Assembly: GCA_958427355.1 (NCBI GenBank)
Contig: CAUACA010000020.1
Location: forward strand, 1-36,406
Direction of reading: 5' to 3'
Origin: an uncultured Collinsella sp.
GTDB taxonomy: Bacteria; Actinomycetota; Coriobacteriia; Coriobacteriales; Coriobacteriaceae
DNA: 36,406 bases
The notes below the pieces were generated by a model, which was not told where the DNA came from, ran no database searches, and worked only from the letters and a program-made list of their open reading frames with translations. Both the position numbers and the translations under genes were made by a program. Of this stretch, positions 23,903 through 32,335 are shown in pieces. Each line of letters opens with the position of its first letter. Position 1 is the first letter of the stretch.

Positions 23903-24265
23903 ATGCCCCAGGAAATCAAGATTGACGGCATCGGCATTTCGCCCGATGTTCTGACCGCCATCGTCTCGCGCGCCGTGTCCGATGTCGAGGGCATCGCCTC
24001 CGTTGGCGTCAAGGACCTTGCCACTAATCTTGTCTCCATGATGCTTTCGTCTAAGGCCCCGGCTTCCGAGCCGGCGGTCGAGGCCGAGGTCGTCGGCGAC
24101 AAGCTCGCACTCACCGTGCGCGTCGTGGTGTTCTTTGGCTATCCGTTCAAGAAACTCGCCGAGGCCGTTCGTGCTGCCGTGGTCGCCGCCATCGATGCCC
24201 AGGTTGGCGTTGAGGTCGAGCGCGTTGACGTTTGCATCGACGGCCTCGTTTTCCCCAAGGAGTAA
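23903..24265 (+). CDS. Asp23/Gls24 family envelope stress response protein
   Basis: A 120-residue Asp23 domain: the beta-strand IKIDGIGISPDVL, the helix around AVSDVEGIASVGV, and the C-terminal strand VRVVVFFGYPFKKLAEAVRAAV. Family proteins sit at the membrane or in the cytoplasm and are linked to envelope stress; a gene of this family precedes nusB in many Firmicutes (yqhY in Bacillus). AGGAGG lies four bases before the ATG. The nusB start follows after 3 bases. Confidence 0.9.
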   Translation: MPQEIKIDGIGISPDVLTAIVSRAVSDVEGIASVGVKDLATNLVSMMLSSKAPASEPAVEAEVVGDKLALTVRVVVFFGYPFKKLAEAVRAAVVAAIDAQVGVEVERVDVCIDGLVFPKE

Positions 24266-24268
24266 CCT

Positions 24269-24853
24269 TTGAGCCTTAAGGTTTATCGCGGGCGTACGCT
24301 TGCCCGCAGTCAGGCGCTGCAGCTGTTGTTCCAGGCCGAGGCCACGGACAGCCCGCTCGAGCGCGTCCTCGAGGGTGATTGCCTGATCTCGAAGGGTCCC
24401 CTCGACCCCTATGCGCTGGAGCTGTGCCGCGGTGCCTACGAGCATATCGACCGCATCGACTGCGCCCTGCGCTCCGTTGCCAAGAACTGGGATCTTATGC
24501 GTATGCCCGGTGCCGACCGCAATCTGCTGCGTATCGCCGTTTACGAGATGCGTTTCCTCACCGACGAGGAGGTCTCGGACGCCATTGTGATCAACGAGGC
24601 TGTCGAGCTTGCCAAGGCCTATGGCACCGACCAGTCCGCGTCGTTCGTCAACGGCGTGCTGGGTAAGATTGCTCGCAGCGAGGAGCTGCCGGGCGAGGAC
24701 CTGTACCAGGAGCTGCTGGCCGAAGATCGCGCTCGCGAGGAGGCCCAAGCCGTCGAGGCTGCCGCCAAGGTTGCGGTTGCTCAGGCTGAGGCTGGCGTGC
24801 TGGCCGAGGATGCGGACGCCGCCGAGGCTGACATCGACTCCGTCGAGGAGTAG
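24269..24853 (+). CDS. nusB: Transcription antitermination factor NusB
   Basis: NusB binds boxA RNA with NusE and supports rRNA antitermination. The fold is seen in ARSQALQLLFQAE at the N-terminus and LLRIAVYEMRFL, DAIVINEAVELAKAYG and SFVNGVLGKIA later. The core ends near residue 140; the remaining 50 or so residues are an Ala/Glu-rich extension, probably disordered. The start is TTG at 24269, with AAGGAG (24258-24263) formed by the end of the Asp23 gene. Confidence 0.93.
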   Translation: MSLKVYRGRTLARSQALQLLFQAEATDSPLERVLEGDCLISKGPLDPYALELCRGAYEHIDRIDCALRSVAKNWDLMRMPGADRNLLRIAVYEMRFLTDEEVSDAIVINEAVELAKAYGTDQSASFVNGVLGKIARSEELPGEDLYQELLAEDRAREEAQAVEAAAKVAVAQAEAGVLAEDADAAEADIDSVEE

Positions 24854-24855
24854 TC

Positions 24856-25095
24856 ATGCCAGAGGGTTCTGTCCGTAACTTTGATGAGATCTCGGACCGT
24901 CTGGATCAGATCATCGCTACCGTTCGCTCCAAGGATACGTCCTTGGAGCGTTCGCTCGATTTGTTTGATGAAGCGATTGAGCTGGGCTCCCGCGCGGTCG
25001 ATATGGTCGACAAGTTTGAGTTGACGCCGCGTGAGGCCGATAAACTCGAACAGGAATACGATGAGGATGCGGCAAACGAATCCCAGGATAACTAG
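24856..25095 (+). CDS. xseB: Exodeoxyribonuclease VII small subunit
   Basis: A 79-residue helical protein. NFDEISDRLDQIIATVRS and SLERSLDLFDEAIELG are the two conserved helices of XseB, which binds the large subunit XseA in the exonuclease VII complex. The C-terminus is acidic. GAGGAG ends at the nusB stop and lies five bases before the ATG. The usual partner xseA, normally adjacent, is not present in this window. Confidence 0.88.
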   Translation: MPEGSVRNFDEISDRLDQIIATVRSKDTSLERSLDLFDEAIELGSRAVDMVDKFELTPREADKLEQEYDEDAANESQDN

Positions 25096-25130
25096 GCCGC
25101 ATCTCCGGATACGAATGGTTGATTGCATTC

Positions 25131-25934
25131 ATGAAACGCGTGCGTCTTGATGACGAACTGATTTCACAGGGCATCTGCGCCGATCGCGCGGATGCCCTTC
25201 GCACTCTTATGGCCGGCTTGGTCTCGAGTGGCGGCGAGCGTTTGACTTCGCCAGGCCTTAAGGTGATCCCGGGCTTGCCACTGCACGTGAAGGGACGCAT
25301 TCCCTATGTTGGCCGCGGCGGTCTTAAGCTCGAAGGCGCGCTTGATGCGTTTGGCATCAATCCGACGGGCCTTGCCTGTCTGGATGTGGGCTGCTCTACC
25401 GGCGGCTTTACCGATTGCCTGCTCAAGCGTGGTGCCGCGACCGTTGTCTCGGTCGACGTGGGCCGTGCCCAGTTCGACTGGTCGCTGCGCCAAGACGATC
25501 GTGTGACGCTCCACGAGCGCACGAATGTGACGCAGTTGCCCGAGCTCGGCTATGCCGGCGCTCTCGACCTGGCTGTGTGCGATGTCTCGTTTACCAGCAT
25601 CGCGAACATTATCGATGCGGTGCTGGCGTGCCTGGCGCCTACGGGTGCATTCTGCACGCTCGTAAAGCCGCAGTTTGAGGCTCCGGCGGCGCTGGTGGGC
25701 GAGGGCGGTATTGTGACCGATCCCGCCGTGCGCCGCGATACACTCGTGGCGGTGGTTGAACTCTTTGCTGCCAAGGGCCTGTTCCCGGTCGATGTGTGCG
25801 TGTCGCCCATTCATGGTGCCAAGGGCAACGTTGAGTTTTTCTTGTACGGCACGAGGTTTGTCCCCGGCGACCGTTCGCAAGGCGAGCTGCAATCCCAGGT
25901 ATCGGTTATGAGCGAGAAAGCTGCAACGCTATGA
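25131..25934 (+). CDS. tlyA: TlyA family rRNA 2'-O-methyltransferase/hemolysin
   Basis: A 267-residue protein with an N-terminal S4 RNA-binding domain (about 1-60) and an FtsJ-type Rossmann methyltransferase domain. The SAM site is LDVGCSTGGFTDCLL (84-98). The catalytic K-D-K-E tetrad fits K66, D151 (VCDVSF), K179 (VKPQFE) and the Glu in GNVEFFLY. TlyA methylates 16S and 23S rRNA and sets capreomycin sensitivity in mycobacteria. The start is uncertain: ATG 25131 gives the usual family N-terminus MKRVRLD but has no good ribosome binding site, and TTG 25119 is in frame. It overlaps nadK by four bases (ATGA). Confidence 0.9.
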   Translation: MKRVRLDDELISQGICADRADALRTLMAGLVSSGGERLTSPGLKVIPGLPLHVKGRIPYVGRGGLKLEGALDAFGINPTGLACLDVGCSTGGFTDCLLKRGAATVVSVDVGRAQFDWSLRQDDRVTLHERTNVTQLPELGYAGALDLAVCDVSFTSIANIIDAVLACLAPTGAFCTLVKPQFEAPAALVGEGGIVTDPAVRRDTLVAVVELFAAKGLFPVDVCVSPIHGAKGNVEFFLYGTRFVPGDRSQGELQSQVSVMSEKAATL

Positions 25935-26791
25935 AGGTCTTTCTGGTTCCCAATTACTACAAGCAAGAGGCGGTCGAGAGCGGCCTGATGCTCGAGCTTT
26001 GGCTGACGCGCCAGGGCTATGAGGTCGCATGGGCTGCCGATCAGCGATCCAAGATTCAGAGCACGCCTGATATTGACGGCTCCGATCTGGTCATTACGCT
26101 CGGCGGCGACGGTACGTTGCTGCGCGCTGCCCGCATCCTCAACCATCGCGAGATTCCTATCCTCGGTCTTTCCTATGGTCACCTGGGCTTTTTAACTGCT
26201 GCGAGTCCCGAGGAGCGCGACATTCTGCAGGTCGTGAGCGACGCCCTGTCCGGCGAGCTGCATGTGAGCCGTCGCGCTACCATCGCCGCGGATATCGTGT
26301 CCGTGCGCGAAGACGGTACGAAGGATGTCGTGCGCACCTTCGCCCTCAACGACATGGCGCTTACGCGCGGCCCCCTGTCCGATATGGTCGAGTTTGACAT
26401 CACGGTGTCCGGCCACCATATCGACCGCCTACGCGGTGACGGTGTCGTCGTTTCGACGGCGACCGGCTCCACTGGCTATGCACTATCCGCCGGCGGCCCC
26501 ATCGTGAGCCCCGACTATACGGGCATGGTCTGCGTACCCATTGCGCCGCACACCATTCAGGCCCGTGCCTTCTTGACTTCGCCGAGTGATGTCGTCGAGA
26601 TCTTTATGTCTGATGACCGTCCGAGTGTTCCGGCGATCGCTATCGACGGACAGTTTATTACTTGTGATGGTACGGTCGAGAGCGTGGCTGTGCGTCGCGG
26701 TCCCGGCGATGTGTTGCTGCTGGATTATGGCCCCGAGAGCTTCTATAACTCGGTGAGCCGAGTGTTTTATGGAGTACGTCATGATCGATGA
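25931..26791 (+). CDS. nadK: NAD kinase
   Basis: NadK phosphorylates NAD to NADP with ATP or polyphosphate. The GGDGT motif at 58-62 (D60), the LNDMALTRG segment, and the glycine-rich STATGSTGYALSAGGPI block are all present in 286 residues, a normal length. The ATG at 25931 overlaps the tlyA stop. It is followed by recN with an 11-base overlap. The order xseB-tlyA-nadK-recN is conserved in many Gram-positive genomes. Confidence 0.95.
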   Translation: MKVFLVPNYYKQEAVESGLMLELWLTRQGYEVAWAADQRSKIQSTPDIDGSDLVITLGGDGTLLRAARILNHREIPILGLSYGHLGFLTAASPEERDILQVVSDALSGELHVSRRATIAADIVSVREDGTKDVVRTFALNDMALTRGPLSDMVEFDITVSGHHIDRLRGDGVVVSTATGSTGYALSAGGPIVSPDYTGMVCVPIAPHTIQARAFLTSPSDVVEIFMSDDRPSVPAIAIDGQFITCDGTVESVAVRRGPGDVLLLDYGPESFYNSVSRVFYGVRHDR

Positions 26792-28409
26792 GCTGCAGGT
26801 TTCTAACATTGCACTCATTCGCGAGGCGACGCTGGTGCCGAGTGCCGGCCTAACTGTCCTGACCGGCGAGACCGGCGCTGGCAAGACCGCGCTGCTCTCG
26901 GCTCTTAAGCTTATTTTGGGCGAGCGCGCGGATTCTTCGACGGTGCGCGAGGGCGAGGCACTGGCGAGCGTAGAAGCGCGACTCTTCGACGGGCCGCACG
27001 ACACGGAAGGCTTCACGGTCCGGCGCAGCCTTTCTGCCGAGGGCCGCAGCCGCGTGAAGATTGACGGCCGTATCGCCAGTGTGCGCGAGCTTTCGGAGCG
27101 CGTCGGCGTGATGATGGATCTGTGCGGCCAACACGAGCACCAGCGCTTGCTCGATCCGGCGCATCACGTTGCGATGGTCGATGCGTGGGCGGGGCGCTCT
27201 GCGCTTGAGGCGCTGGATGCGTACCGCGCCTGCTTTAAAGCCTCGCGCGCGGCTGCCAAGGAGGTCCGTCGCGTCGAGGAGGCCTCGCGTGCGCAGGGGA
27301 GTCGCGTCGAGGAGGCGCGCTTTGCCCTCGAGCGCATCGGCGAGGTCGACCCCAGGCCGGGCGAGTATGAGGAACTCGAGGAACTGCTGCCGCGCTCCGA
27401 ACATGCCGAGGTACTTGTTGCCACGGCTAACGATGCCCATGCATCGCTTGCCGCCGAAGGGGGAGCGCTCGATGCCGTGAACAGCGCCGTGGCAGAGCTT
27501 TCCCGTATGGCTACCGTCGATCGCAAACTGGGCGATATTGCCGATGCGCTTTCGGATACCTGCATCTCCCTTGAGGATTGCGCGAACGAGCTTCGTGCCT
27601 ATCGCGATGGCGTCGCCTTCGACCCGCGCGAGCTCGCTCGCATGCGTGAGCGGTATTCCGACCTCAAGGGTCTGTTGCGTCAGTGGGGTCCCACCATGGA
27701 CGATGTTTTTGCCATGCGCGATCGCTCGCAAGAGCTGTTGTCCCTGGTCGATGATGGCGATGAACAGATCAAAAAGGCGCGTGAGGCACTCGGGAGCGCC
27801 GAGCGCGAGCTGTTCGCTGCTGCCAGGGCACTTAAGCGCGCTCGCAATACGGCGGCCCCGCGCTTCTGCCACGAGGTGGGCCGCCAGATGGCTCGCCTGG
27901 AGATGGGTAGTGCCGAGCTCGTCTGGGAGTCGCGTGATCTTCCCCGTGCTGAGTGGACGCCCGTTGGTCCTTCGAGCTACGAGCTGCTATACCGCAGCGG
28001 TGCCGGCTTGACGCCGCGTCCCCTGCGTCGAATTGCGTCGGGCGGCGAGCTCAGCCGCGTCATGCTGGCAAGTAAGGTTGTCCTCGGTAACGCGGACGGT
28101 GTCGATACGCTGGTGTTTGACGAGGTCGATGCTGGTGTCGGTGGCTCCACGGCGCGTGCCCTCGCGAGTGTGCTGGCAGATCTCGCTGCTACGCATCAGG
28201 TGATTGTCGTAACCCACTTGGCGCAGGTCGCCGTCATGGCTGACAAGCATTATGTTGTCAGCAAGGAACCGGGCGATGTTCCCCAGACGCATTTGGACGA
28301 GGTAACCGGCGAAGCGCGTACCGCCGAGATCGCCCGCATGTTGAGCGGCGATCAATCGGAGGCGAGCTTGGCGCATGCCAAGCAGATGCTTGAAGAAGCT
28401 CGAGGTTAG
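26781..28409 (+). CDS. recN: DNA repair protein RecN
   Basis: RecN is an SMC-like ATPase acting early in double-strand break repair. The N-terminal half holds Walker A GETGAGKT (29-36); the middle (about 150-350) is Glu/Arg/Ala-rich coiled coil; the C-terminal half holds the ABC signature SGGELSR and Walker B DTLVFDEVDAGVGG, then the LAQVAVMAD block. Length 542 is normal. I chose ATG 26781 because GGAG lies six bases upstream; ATG 26769 has no clear site. A bidirectional terminator follows the gene. Confidence 0.95.
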   Translation: MIDELQVSNIALIREATLVPSAGLTVLTGETGAGKTALLSALKLILGERADSSTVREGEALASVEARLFDGPHDTEGFTVRRSLSAEGRSRVKIDGRIASVRELSERVGVMMDLCGQHEHQRLLDPAHHVAMVDAWAGRSALEALDAYRACFKASRAAAKEVRRVEEASRAQGSRVEEARFALERIGEVDPRPGEYEELEELLPRSEHAEVLVATANDAHASLAAEGGALDAVNSAVAELSRMATVDRKLGDIADALSDTCISLEDCANELRAYRDGVAFDPRELARMRERYSDLKGLLRQWGPTMDDVFAMRDRSQELLSLVDDGDEQIKKAREALGSAERELFAAARALKRARNTAAPRFCHEVGRQMARLEMGSAELVWESRDLPRAEWTPVGPSSYELLYRSGAGLTPRPLRRIASGGELSRVMLASKVVLGNADGVDTLVFDEVDAGVGGSTARALASVLADLAATHQVIVVTHLAQVAVMADKHYVVSKEPGDVPQTHLDEVTGEARTAEIARMLSGDQSEASLAHAKQMLEEARG

Positions 28410-28427
28410 GTCGTATCAGCGGTGTTG

Positions 28428-28460
28428 GTGGGACAAAATAGACTGAATTATTTGTCCCAC
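28428..28460. terminator. Bidirectional terminator between recN and the RpiR gene
   Basis: GTGGGACAAA (28428-28437) and TTTGTCCCAC (28451-28460) form a perfect 10-base stem between the convergent recN stop (28409) and RpiR stop (28469). Confidence 0.7.
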
Positions 28461-28468
28461 TACGCGTT

Positions 28469-29326
28469 TTACTCAACGACCTTGTCCGGCTGGATGAGCT
28501 CCTCGTAGTAGCTGATATGCTCGCGGGCGTCTTCAATCTCGGGCAGCAGGAAGTTGTAGATGACTTCGATGATCATCGTAGCGCTGATCTTAGAGAACGC
28601 AAAGTCGCCTGTCGTCAGCAGCGCTTCGTGGTTGACGGTATTAAAAGTGTAGTCTGCCAGACGCGCGAGCGGGGATTTGCTGTCGCTGCTTATGACGACT
28701 ACGATTGCGCCGCAGTTGCGAGCCGCTTTTGCCATACGATTCAATCGGCGCGATTTGCCGGAGTTTGAGATTAGCACGATGACGTCACCCGGTCGTAACG
28801 TGAGCGCAAAGCCGATTGATGTCTCGCTAATGGTGCTCGCCATGCAACGCAGGCCCAGCTGCGAAAACTTAAACGTCGCATCGAGCGCGACCGCGTTCGT
28901 ATTGCCCACAGCTGCAAACTCAATAACCCCTGCATGCTTAAGGGCATGCACAACAGCCGCCAGTGTATCGTGGTCGATCCCGTCGATGGTCGCATTAAGC
29001 TCGCTCACCTTGGCAGCCAGGATGTTCTTGAGGCTCTGCTCCATATTATCGAGCGAGACCTCGTCAGTCAGGCCCTCGTTGCGCTGGCTTTCCAAATCCC
29101 TCGCCAACGAAAACTGAAAGCTGCGGAAGCTGCCAAAGCCAAGCTTTCGGCAGAAGCGCGAAACGGTCGCCTCGGACGTGGCGGCGGCGCGTGAGAGCTG
29201 AGCGGCCGTGAGGCGCGGCGCCTCGGACTGGTGCTCCAATATATAGTCGACAATGCGCTGCTCGGACTCGCTGTATCCCTGATGGGTGCTTATGAGGGAA
29301 AGTGCGCTCTTGCTACTATCGGTCAT
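28469..29326 (-). CDS. MurR/RpiR family transcriptional regulator
   Basis: A 285-residue regulator with an N-terminal RpiR helix-turn-helix (about 1-75; LSRAAATSEATVSRFCRKLGF) and a C-terminal SIS sugar-phosphate-binding domain (about 115-260; GDVIVLISNSGKSRRLN). Such proteins sense phosphosugars and control sugar uptake and catabolism genes. It is divergent from the fructose PTS locus, so that locus is the obvious target. The ATG at 29324-29326 has AGGAG six bases upstream; the frame extends 38 codons further but without a ribosome binding site. Activator or repressor role is not visible. Confidence 0.92.
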   Translation of the reverse strand: MTDSSKSALSLISTHQGYSESEQRIVDYILEHQSEAPRLTAAQLSRAAATSEATVSRFCRKLGFGSFRSFQFSLARDLESQRNEGLTDEVSLDNMEQSLKNILAAKVSELNATIDGIDHDTLAAVVHALKHAGVIEFAAVGNTNAVALDATFKFSQLGLRCMASTISETSIGFALTLRPGDVIVLISNSGKSRRLNRMAKAARNCGAIVVVISSDSKSPLARLADYTFNTVNHEALLTTGDFAFSKISATMIIEVIYNFLLPEIEDAREHISYYEELIQPDKVVE

Positions 29327-29366
29327 GGATGGCTCCTGGTTGGCATGAAAATCCAATTTGATTTGC

Positions 29367-29388
29367 AATGCCATAGTATACGGGCATT
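29367..29388. promoter_or_regulatory. Palindrome overlapping the RpiR gene -10; candidate operator
   Basis: AATGCC (29367-29372) and GGCATT (29383-29388) are an inverted repeat with a 10-base centre. The minus-strand -10 TATACT (plus strand 29375-29380) lies inside it. A regulator binding here would block RpiR gene transcription. Autoregulation by the RpiR protein is the simplest idea. Confidence 0.45.
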
Positions 29389-29407
29389 TCCAATTACAAG
29401 ATACACC

Positions 29408-29435
29408 TTGCCGTTTCAAGTGTTGATGGTAAACT
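29408..29435 (+). promoter_or_regulatory. Candidate promoter of the fructose PTS gene
   Basis: TTGCCG (29408-29413) and TAAACT (29430-29435) are 16 bases apart. Just downstream, CTTTCAC occurs twice (29434-29440 and 29466-29472) with GAAAG between (29458-29462), which could be a binding site for a sugar-responsive regulator. The leader to 29598 holds no gene. Confidence 0.5.
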
Positions 29436-29598
29436 TTCACCTACCGTTTACGGTTATGAAAGAACCTTTCACCGGAGAATCGCACCTTGCCTCTTCTCAC
29501 GCGGACGGTAGGTTGGTATCTTTCAGTTGTGGAAAAACGCGCATCGAAGCGCGTGTAGGGGAGTGCCCGCGGGCGCTGTACTCAAGAAGGAGGGACAC

Positions 29599-31602
29599 AT
29601 GGCTAAGTTTGACATCATCGCCGCCACCGGTTGCCCGACCGGCATTGCGCACACCTTCATGGCGAAGGAAGCGCTGGAGAAGGCAGCTGCCGAGCGCGGT
29701 CTGACCATTAAGGTCGAGACTCATGGCCAGGTCGGTGTCGAGAACGAGCTCACCAAGAGCGAGATTGCTGGCGCCAAGGCCGTTGTCGTCGCAGCCGACA
29801 AGGATGTCCAGGCTGAGCGTTTCGCCGGCAAGCCCATGGTTTCCGTTGGTGTTTCCAAGGCCCTGTCCGTTGAGGCCGCCGGTAAGCTGATTGACCGCGC
29901 GCTCGCCGCCAAGGGTGACGACACGGTTGCAGCTGCTGCCGATATCGAGGATGAGGTCGAGGAGAAGGAGTCCATCGGTCACATCATCTACAAGCACCTC
30001 ATGAACGGCGTCAGCCACATGCTGGTCTTCGTCGTTGCCGGTGGTGTTCTGACCGCCGTTTCGTTCCTGTGGGGCATTACGTCCTTCGATTCGACGGCGT
30101 CTGACTACAACAGCTTTGCTGCGATGCTCAAGATCATCGGCGGCATCGCCATGAACCTTATGGTTCCGGTGCTTTCCGCCTACATCGCCGAATCCATCGG
30201 CAAGCGCCCGGCGCTCGTCCCCGGCTTTGTTGCCGGTATGATCGCCATCCAGGGCCTGCCTGTTAACGCCGAGACCGGCATGATCGACGCCGGTGGCGCC
30301 GGCGTGGGCTTCGGCTTCCTGGGCGGCATCGTTGGCGGCTTCCTCGCCGGCTATGTCATCCTGCTACTCGAGAAGGTCTTTGCCGGCCTGCCCAAGAACC
30401 TGGACGGCCTCAAGGCTATCTTCCTGTACCCGCTGTTCTCGACGGCTATTGTCGGCCTGGTCATGCTTGGCATTTCCGGCCCCATGGCTGCCATCAACAC
30501 CGCCATGATGGACTTCCTCAAGGGCCTGTCCGCCTCTGGCGCCGTTGTCCTGGGTCTTGCTATCGGCTGCATGTGCGCCTTTGACATGGGCGGCCCGGTC
30601 AACAAGGCTGCTTATGTCACCGGTACTGCTATGCTCACCGAGGCTCTGGCCGCCGGTGTTGGCACCGATACCTACAACTTCGGCACCAACTTCATGGCTG
30701 CCGTCTCCGCCGCCTGCATCGTTCCGCCGCTGATCACCACCTTTGCCGTCGTTGTCGGCAAGAAGTTCTTCAGCCAGGAGGATCACGACGCCGGTGTCGT
30801 CAACCTCATCCTTGGTTGCACCCACATCACCGAGGGCGCCATTCCGTTCATGACCAAGAACATCTGGCCCGTCATGCCCATCATGATGCTCGGCTCCTCT
30901 ATCGCTTCGATCCTGACCATTATGTTCAACGTTCACGATCCGGCGCCTCACGGTGGCTTCCTGGTCCTGCCCGTTGTCGAGAACGGTCCGCTTTGGGTCC
31001 TCGCGATCCTCATCGGCGCTGTTGTCGGTGGCATCCTGTTCGTGGCCTTCAAGAAGTACGACTTCGAGAAGAACCAGAAGGCCGCTCCTGCAGCCAAGCC
31101 GGTTGAGGCTCCCAAGGCCGCTGCCGTCGAGGCCCCCAAGGCCGAGGCTGCCGACTTCGTGAAGGTCGAGAATGTCTTTGTCGCCGAGGACTTCGCTTCT
31201 CGTGACGAGGCTCTGAGTTTCGTTTCCAACCAGGCCGTCAAGGCCGGTATCGCAAGCGACGCCGACGCCGTGATGAACGCCTTCCTGGCCCGCGAGGCCG
31301 AGGGCACCACGGGCATGATGGAGGGCTTCGCCATCCCGCATGCCAAGTCCGATGCCATTACCGAGGCTGCCGTCATCGTCGTCAAGGACGAGTCCGGCGT
31401 GACCGGTTGGGATACCATGGACGGCGCTCCCGTTAACGTGGCCATCGCTCTGCTCATCCCGGGTGCACAGGCTGGCACCACGCACCTCAAGATCCTTTCC
31501 AAGGTCGCCGAGGCGCTCATGGACGAGGACTTCCGTGCCACCGTCAAGGGTTCCACCGACGCCGTCGAGATCGCCAAGACGATCAACGCCCGCCTGGTCT
31601 AA
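29599..31602 (+). CDS. fruA: PTS fructose transporter subunit EIIBCA
   Basis: A 667-residue PTS permease in the order B-C-A. The EIIB domain is at the N-terminus with phosphorylated C12 in ATGCPTGIAHTFMA. The EIIC membrane domain spans about 133-480 with many hydrophobic helices. An Ala/Pro/Lys linker (about 490-520) leads to the EIIA domain with active H581 in FAIPHAKSDA. It imports fructose (or a close relative) as the 1-phosphate, taking phosphate from HPr. The ATG at 29599 has AAGGAGG five bases upstream. Its neighbours are an RpiR regulator, HPr, EI and PfkB kinases, which support the fructose role. A close relative sugar such as tagatose cannot be ruled out. Confidence 0.93.
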   Translation: MAKFDIIAATGCPTGIAHTFMAKEALEKAAAERGLTIKVETHGQVGVENELTKSEIAGAKAVVVAADKDVQAERFAGKPMVSVGVSKALSVEAAGKLIDRALAAKGDDTVAAAADIEDEVEEKESIGHIIYKHLMNGVSHMLVFVVAGGVLTAVSFLWGITSFDSTASDYNSFAAMLKIIGGIAMNLMVPVLSAYIAESIGKRPALVPGFVAGMIAIQGLPVNAETGMIDAGGAGVGFGFLGGIVGGFLAGYVILLLEKVFAGLPKNLDGLKAIFLYPLFSTAIVGLVMLGISGPMAAINTAMMDFLKGLSASGAVVLGLAIGCMCAFDMGGPVNKAAYVTGTAMLTEALAAGVGTDTYNFGTNFMAAVSAACIVPPLITTFAVVVGKKFFSQEDHDAGVVNLILGCTHITEGAIPFMTKNIWPVMPIMMLGSSIASILTIMFNVHDPAPHGGFLVLPVVENGPLWVLAILIGAVVGGILFVAFKKYDFEKNQKAAPAAKPVEAPKAAAVEAPKAEAADFVKVENVFVAEDFASRDEALSFVSNQAVKAGIASDADAVMNAFLAREAEGTTGMMEGFAIPHAKSDAITEAAVIVVKDESGVTGWDTMDGAPVNVAIALLIPGAQAGTTHLKILSKVAEALMDEDFRATVKGSTDAVEIAKTINARLV

Positions 31603-31638
31603 TTCCACGGTACGGGAATAACATCGCCCCCTGTATAT

Positions 31639-31673
31639 AAGGCGGAGTCCCTCTCCAGGGTCTCCGCCTTTTT
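31639..31673 (+). terminator. Intrinsic terminator after fruA
   Basis: AAGGCGGAG (31639-31647) and CTCCGCCTT (31662-31670) form the stem, with an inner CCCT/AGGG pairing, followed by TTTTT. Confidence 0.9.
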
Positions 31674-31757
31674 CGGTAACAGAGAACGCACCGGTTGATC
31701 CCATCAGCCAGAATTCCTTTCAGCCGACATTACTCTGGATCGACCGAGTTTCCGCAG

Positions 31758-31888
31758 CTTGCTCGCCGGGCGGGCGCGGGTTAAGTTTGTCGCGAGTTCC
31801 GCACGCAAAGGAAAGCACTTAATGTGCTTTCCGTCTTGCGCAGGACTGTAGAGCAGCAAACTTAACCCGCGCCCGCCCGGCGAGCAAG
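31758..31888. repeat. Large palindromic element with perfect 32-bp arms
   Basis: Arms 31758-31789 and 31857-31888 are exact reverse complements, both very GC-rich in the outer half and ending in TTAAGTTTG inward. The centre holds a second hairpin, GGAAAGCAC (31810-31818) with GTGCTTTCC (31824-31832), and CGCAA (31804-31808) with TTGCG (31836-31840). The whole can fold into one 131-base structure. It carries no coding frame. It lies between the fruA terminator and the ptsH promoter. It may be a MITE/REP-like element or a structured RNA. From 31674 to 31757 I see nothing else. Confidence 0.75.
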
Positions 31889-31977
31889 CGGACGACAAAC
31901 ACATCTGTCCAATAATTCGTCTGAAACATAATGAAAAACCGTTTGATGTGAGTTAATATAAACAACGTCGTGAATCT

Positions 31978-32022
31978 GACTCCTGCCACATGCATGACAG
32001 GGGTTAAACACAAAAAGGAGTC
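31978..32022 (+). promoter_or_regulatory. Leader hairpin that could hide the ptsH ribosome binding site
   Basis: GACTCC (31978-31983) can pair with GGAGTC (32017-32022), which contains the ptsH Shine-Dalgarno. An inner stem CCTG-CA (31982-31988) with TG-CAGG (31994-32000) competes or stacks. The AT-rich TAATATAAA at 31954-31962 is the likely -10 region, without a good -35. Confidence 0.4.
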
Positions 32023-32026
32023 AATT

Positions 32027-32290
32027 ATGGTTTCTGAGAAGGCTACCCTCGTTAATCCTCAGGGTCTGCACATGCGTCCGGCTGGTCTGTTCGCCTCCAC
32101 TATGGGCAAGTACGCCTGTGACGTGACGGTCGTCACCCCCGAGAAGGAGGTCAACGGCAAGTCCCCGATGGCCCTCATGGCTGCTGGTATCCCCTGCGGT
32201 ACTGAGGTCGAGGTCAAGTGCGACGGCGCCGACGAGGCCGAGGCTCTGGCTGCTGCCATCGAGCTCATCAAGAGCGGTCTTGGCGAGTAG
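32027..32290 (+). CDS. ptsH: Phosphocarrier protein HPr
   Basis: HPr carries phosphate from enzyme I to the EIIA domains. The 87-residue protein has the phosphorylated H15 in GLHMRPAG and the regulatory Ser at 46 in NGKSPMAL, the position phosphorylated by HPr kinase in Gram-positive bacteria. The segment after S46 reads SPMALM rather than the more usual SIMGVM. AAAGGAG lies six bases before the ATG at 32027. It sits between fruA and ptsI with its own probable promoter region, so it can be expressed apart from fruA. Confidence 0.96.
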   Translation: MVSEKATLVNPQGLHMRPAGLFASTMGKYACDVTVVTPEKEVNGKSPMALMAAGIPCGTEVEVKCDGADEAEALAAAIELIKSGLGE

Positions 32291-32335
32291 AACTCAAACG
32301 GGTCGCATGTTGAACAACTAAGTTCATATTTGGGG

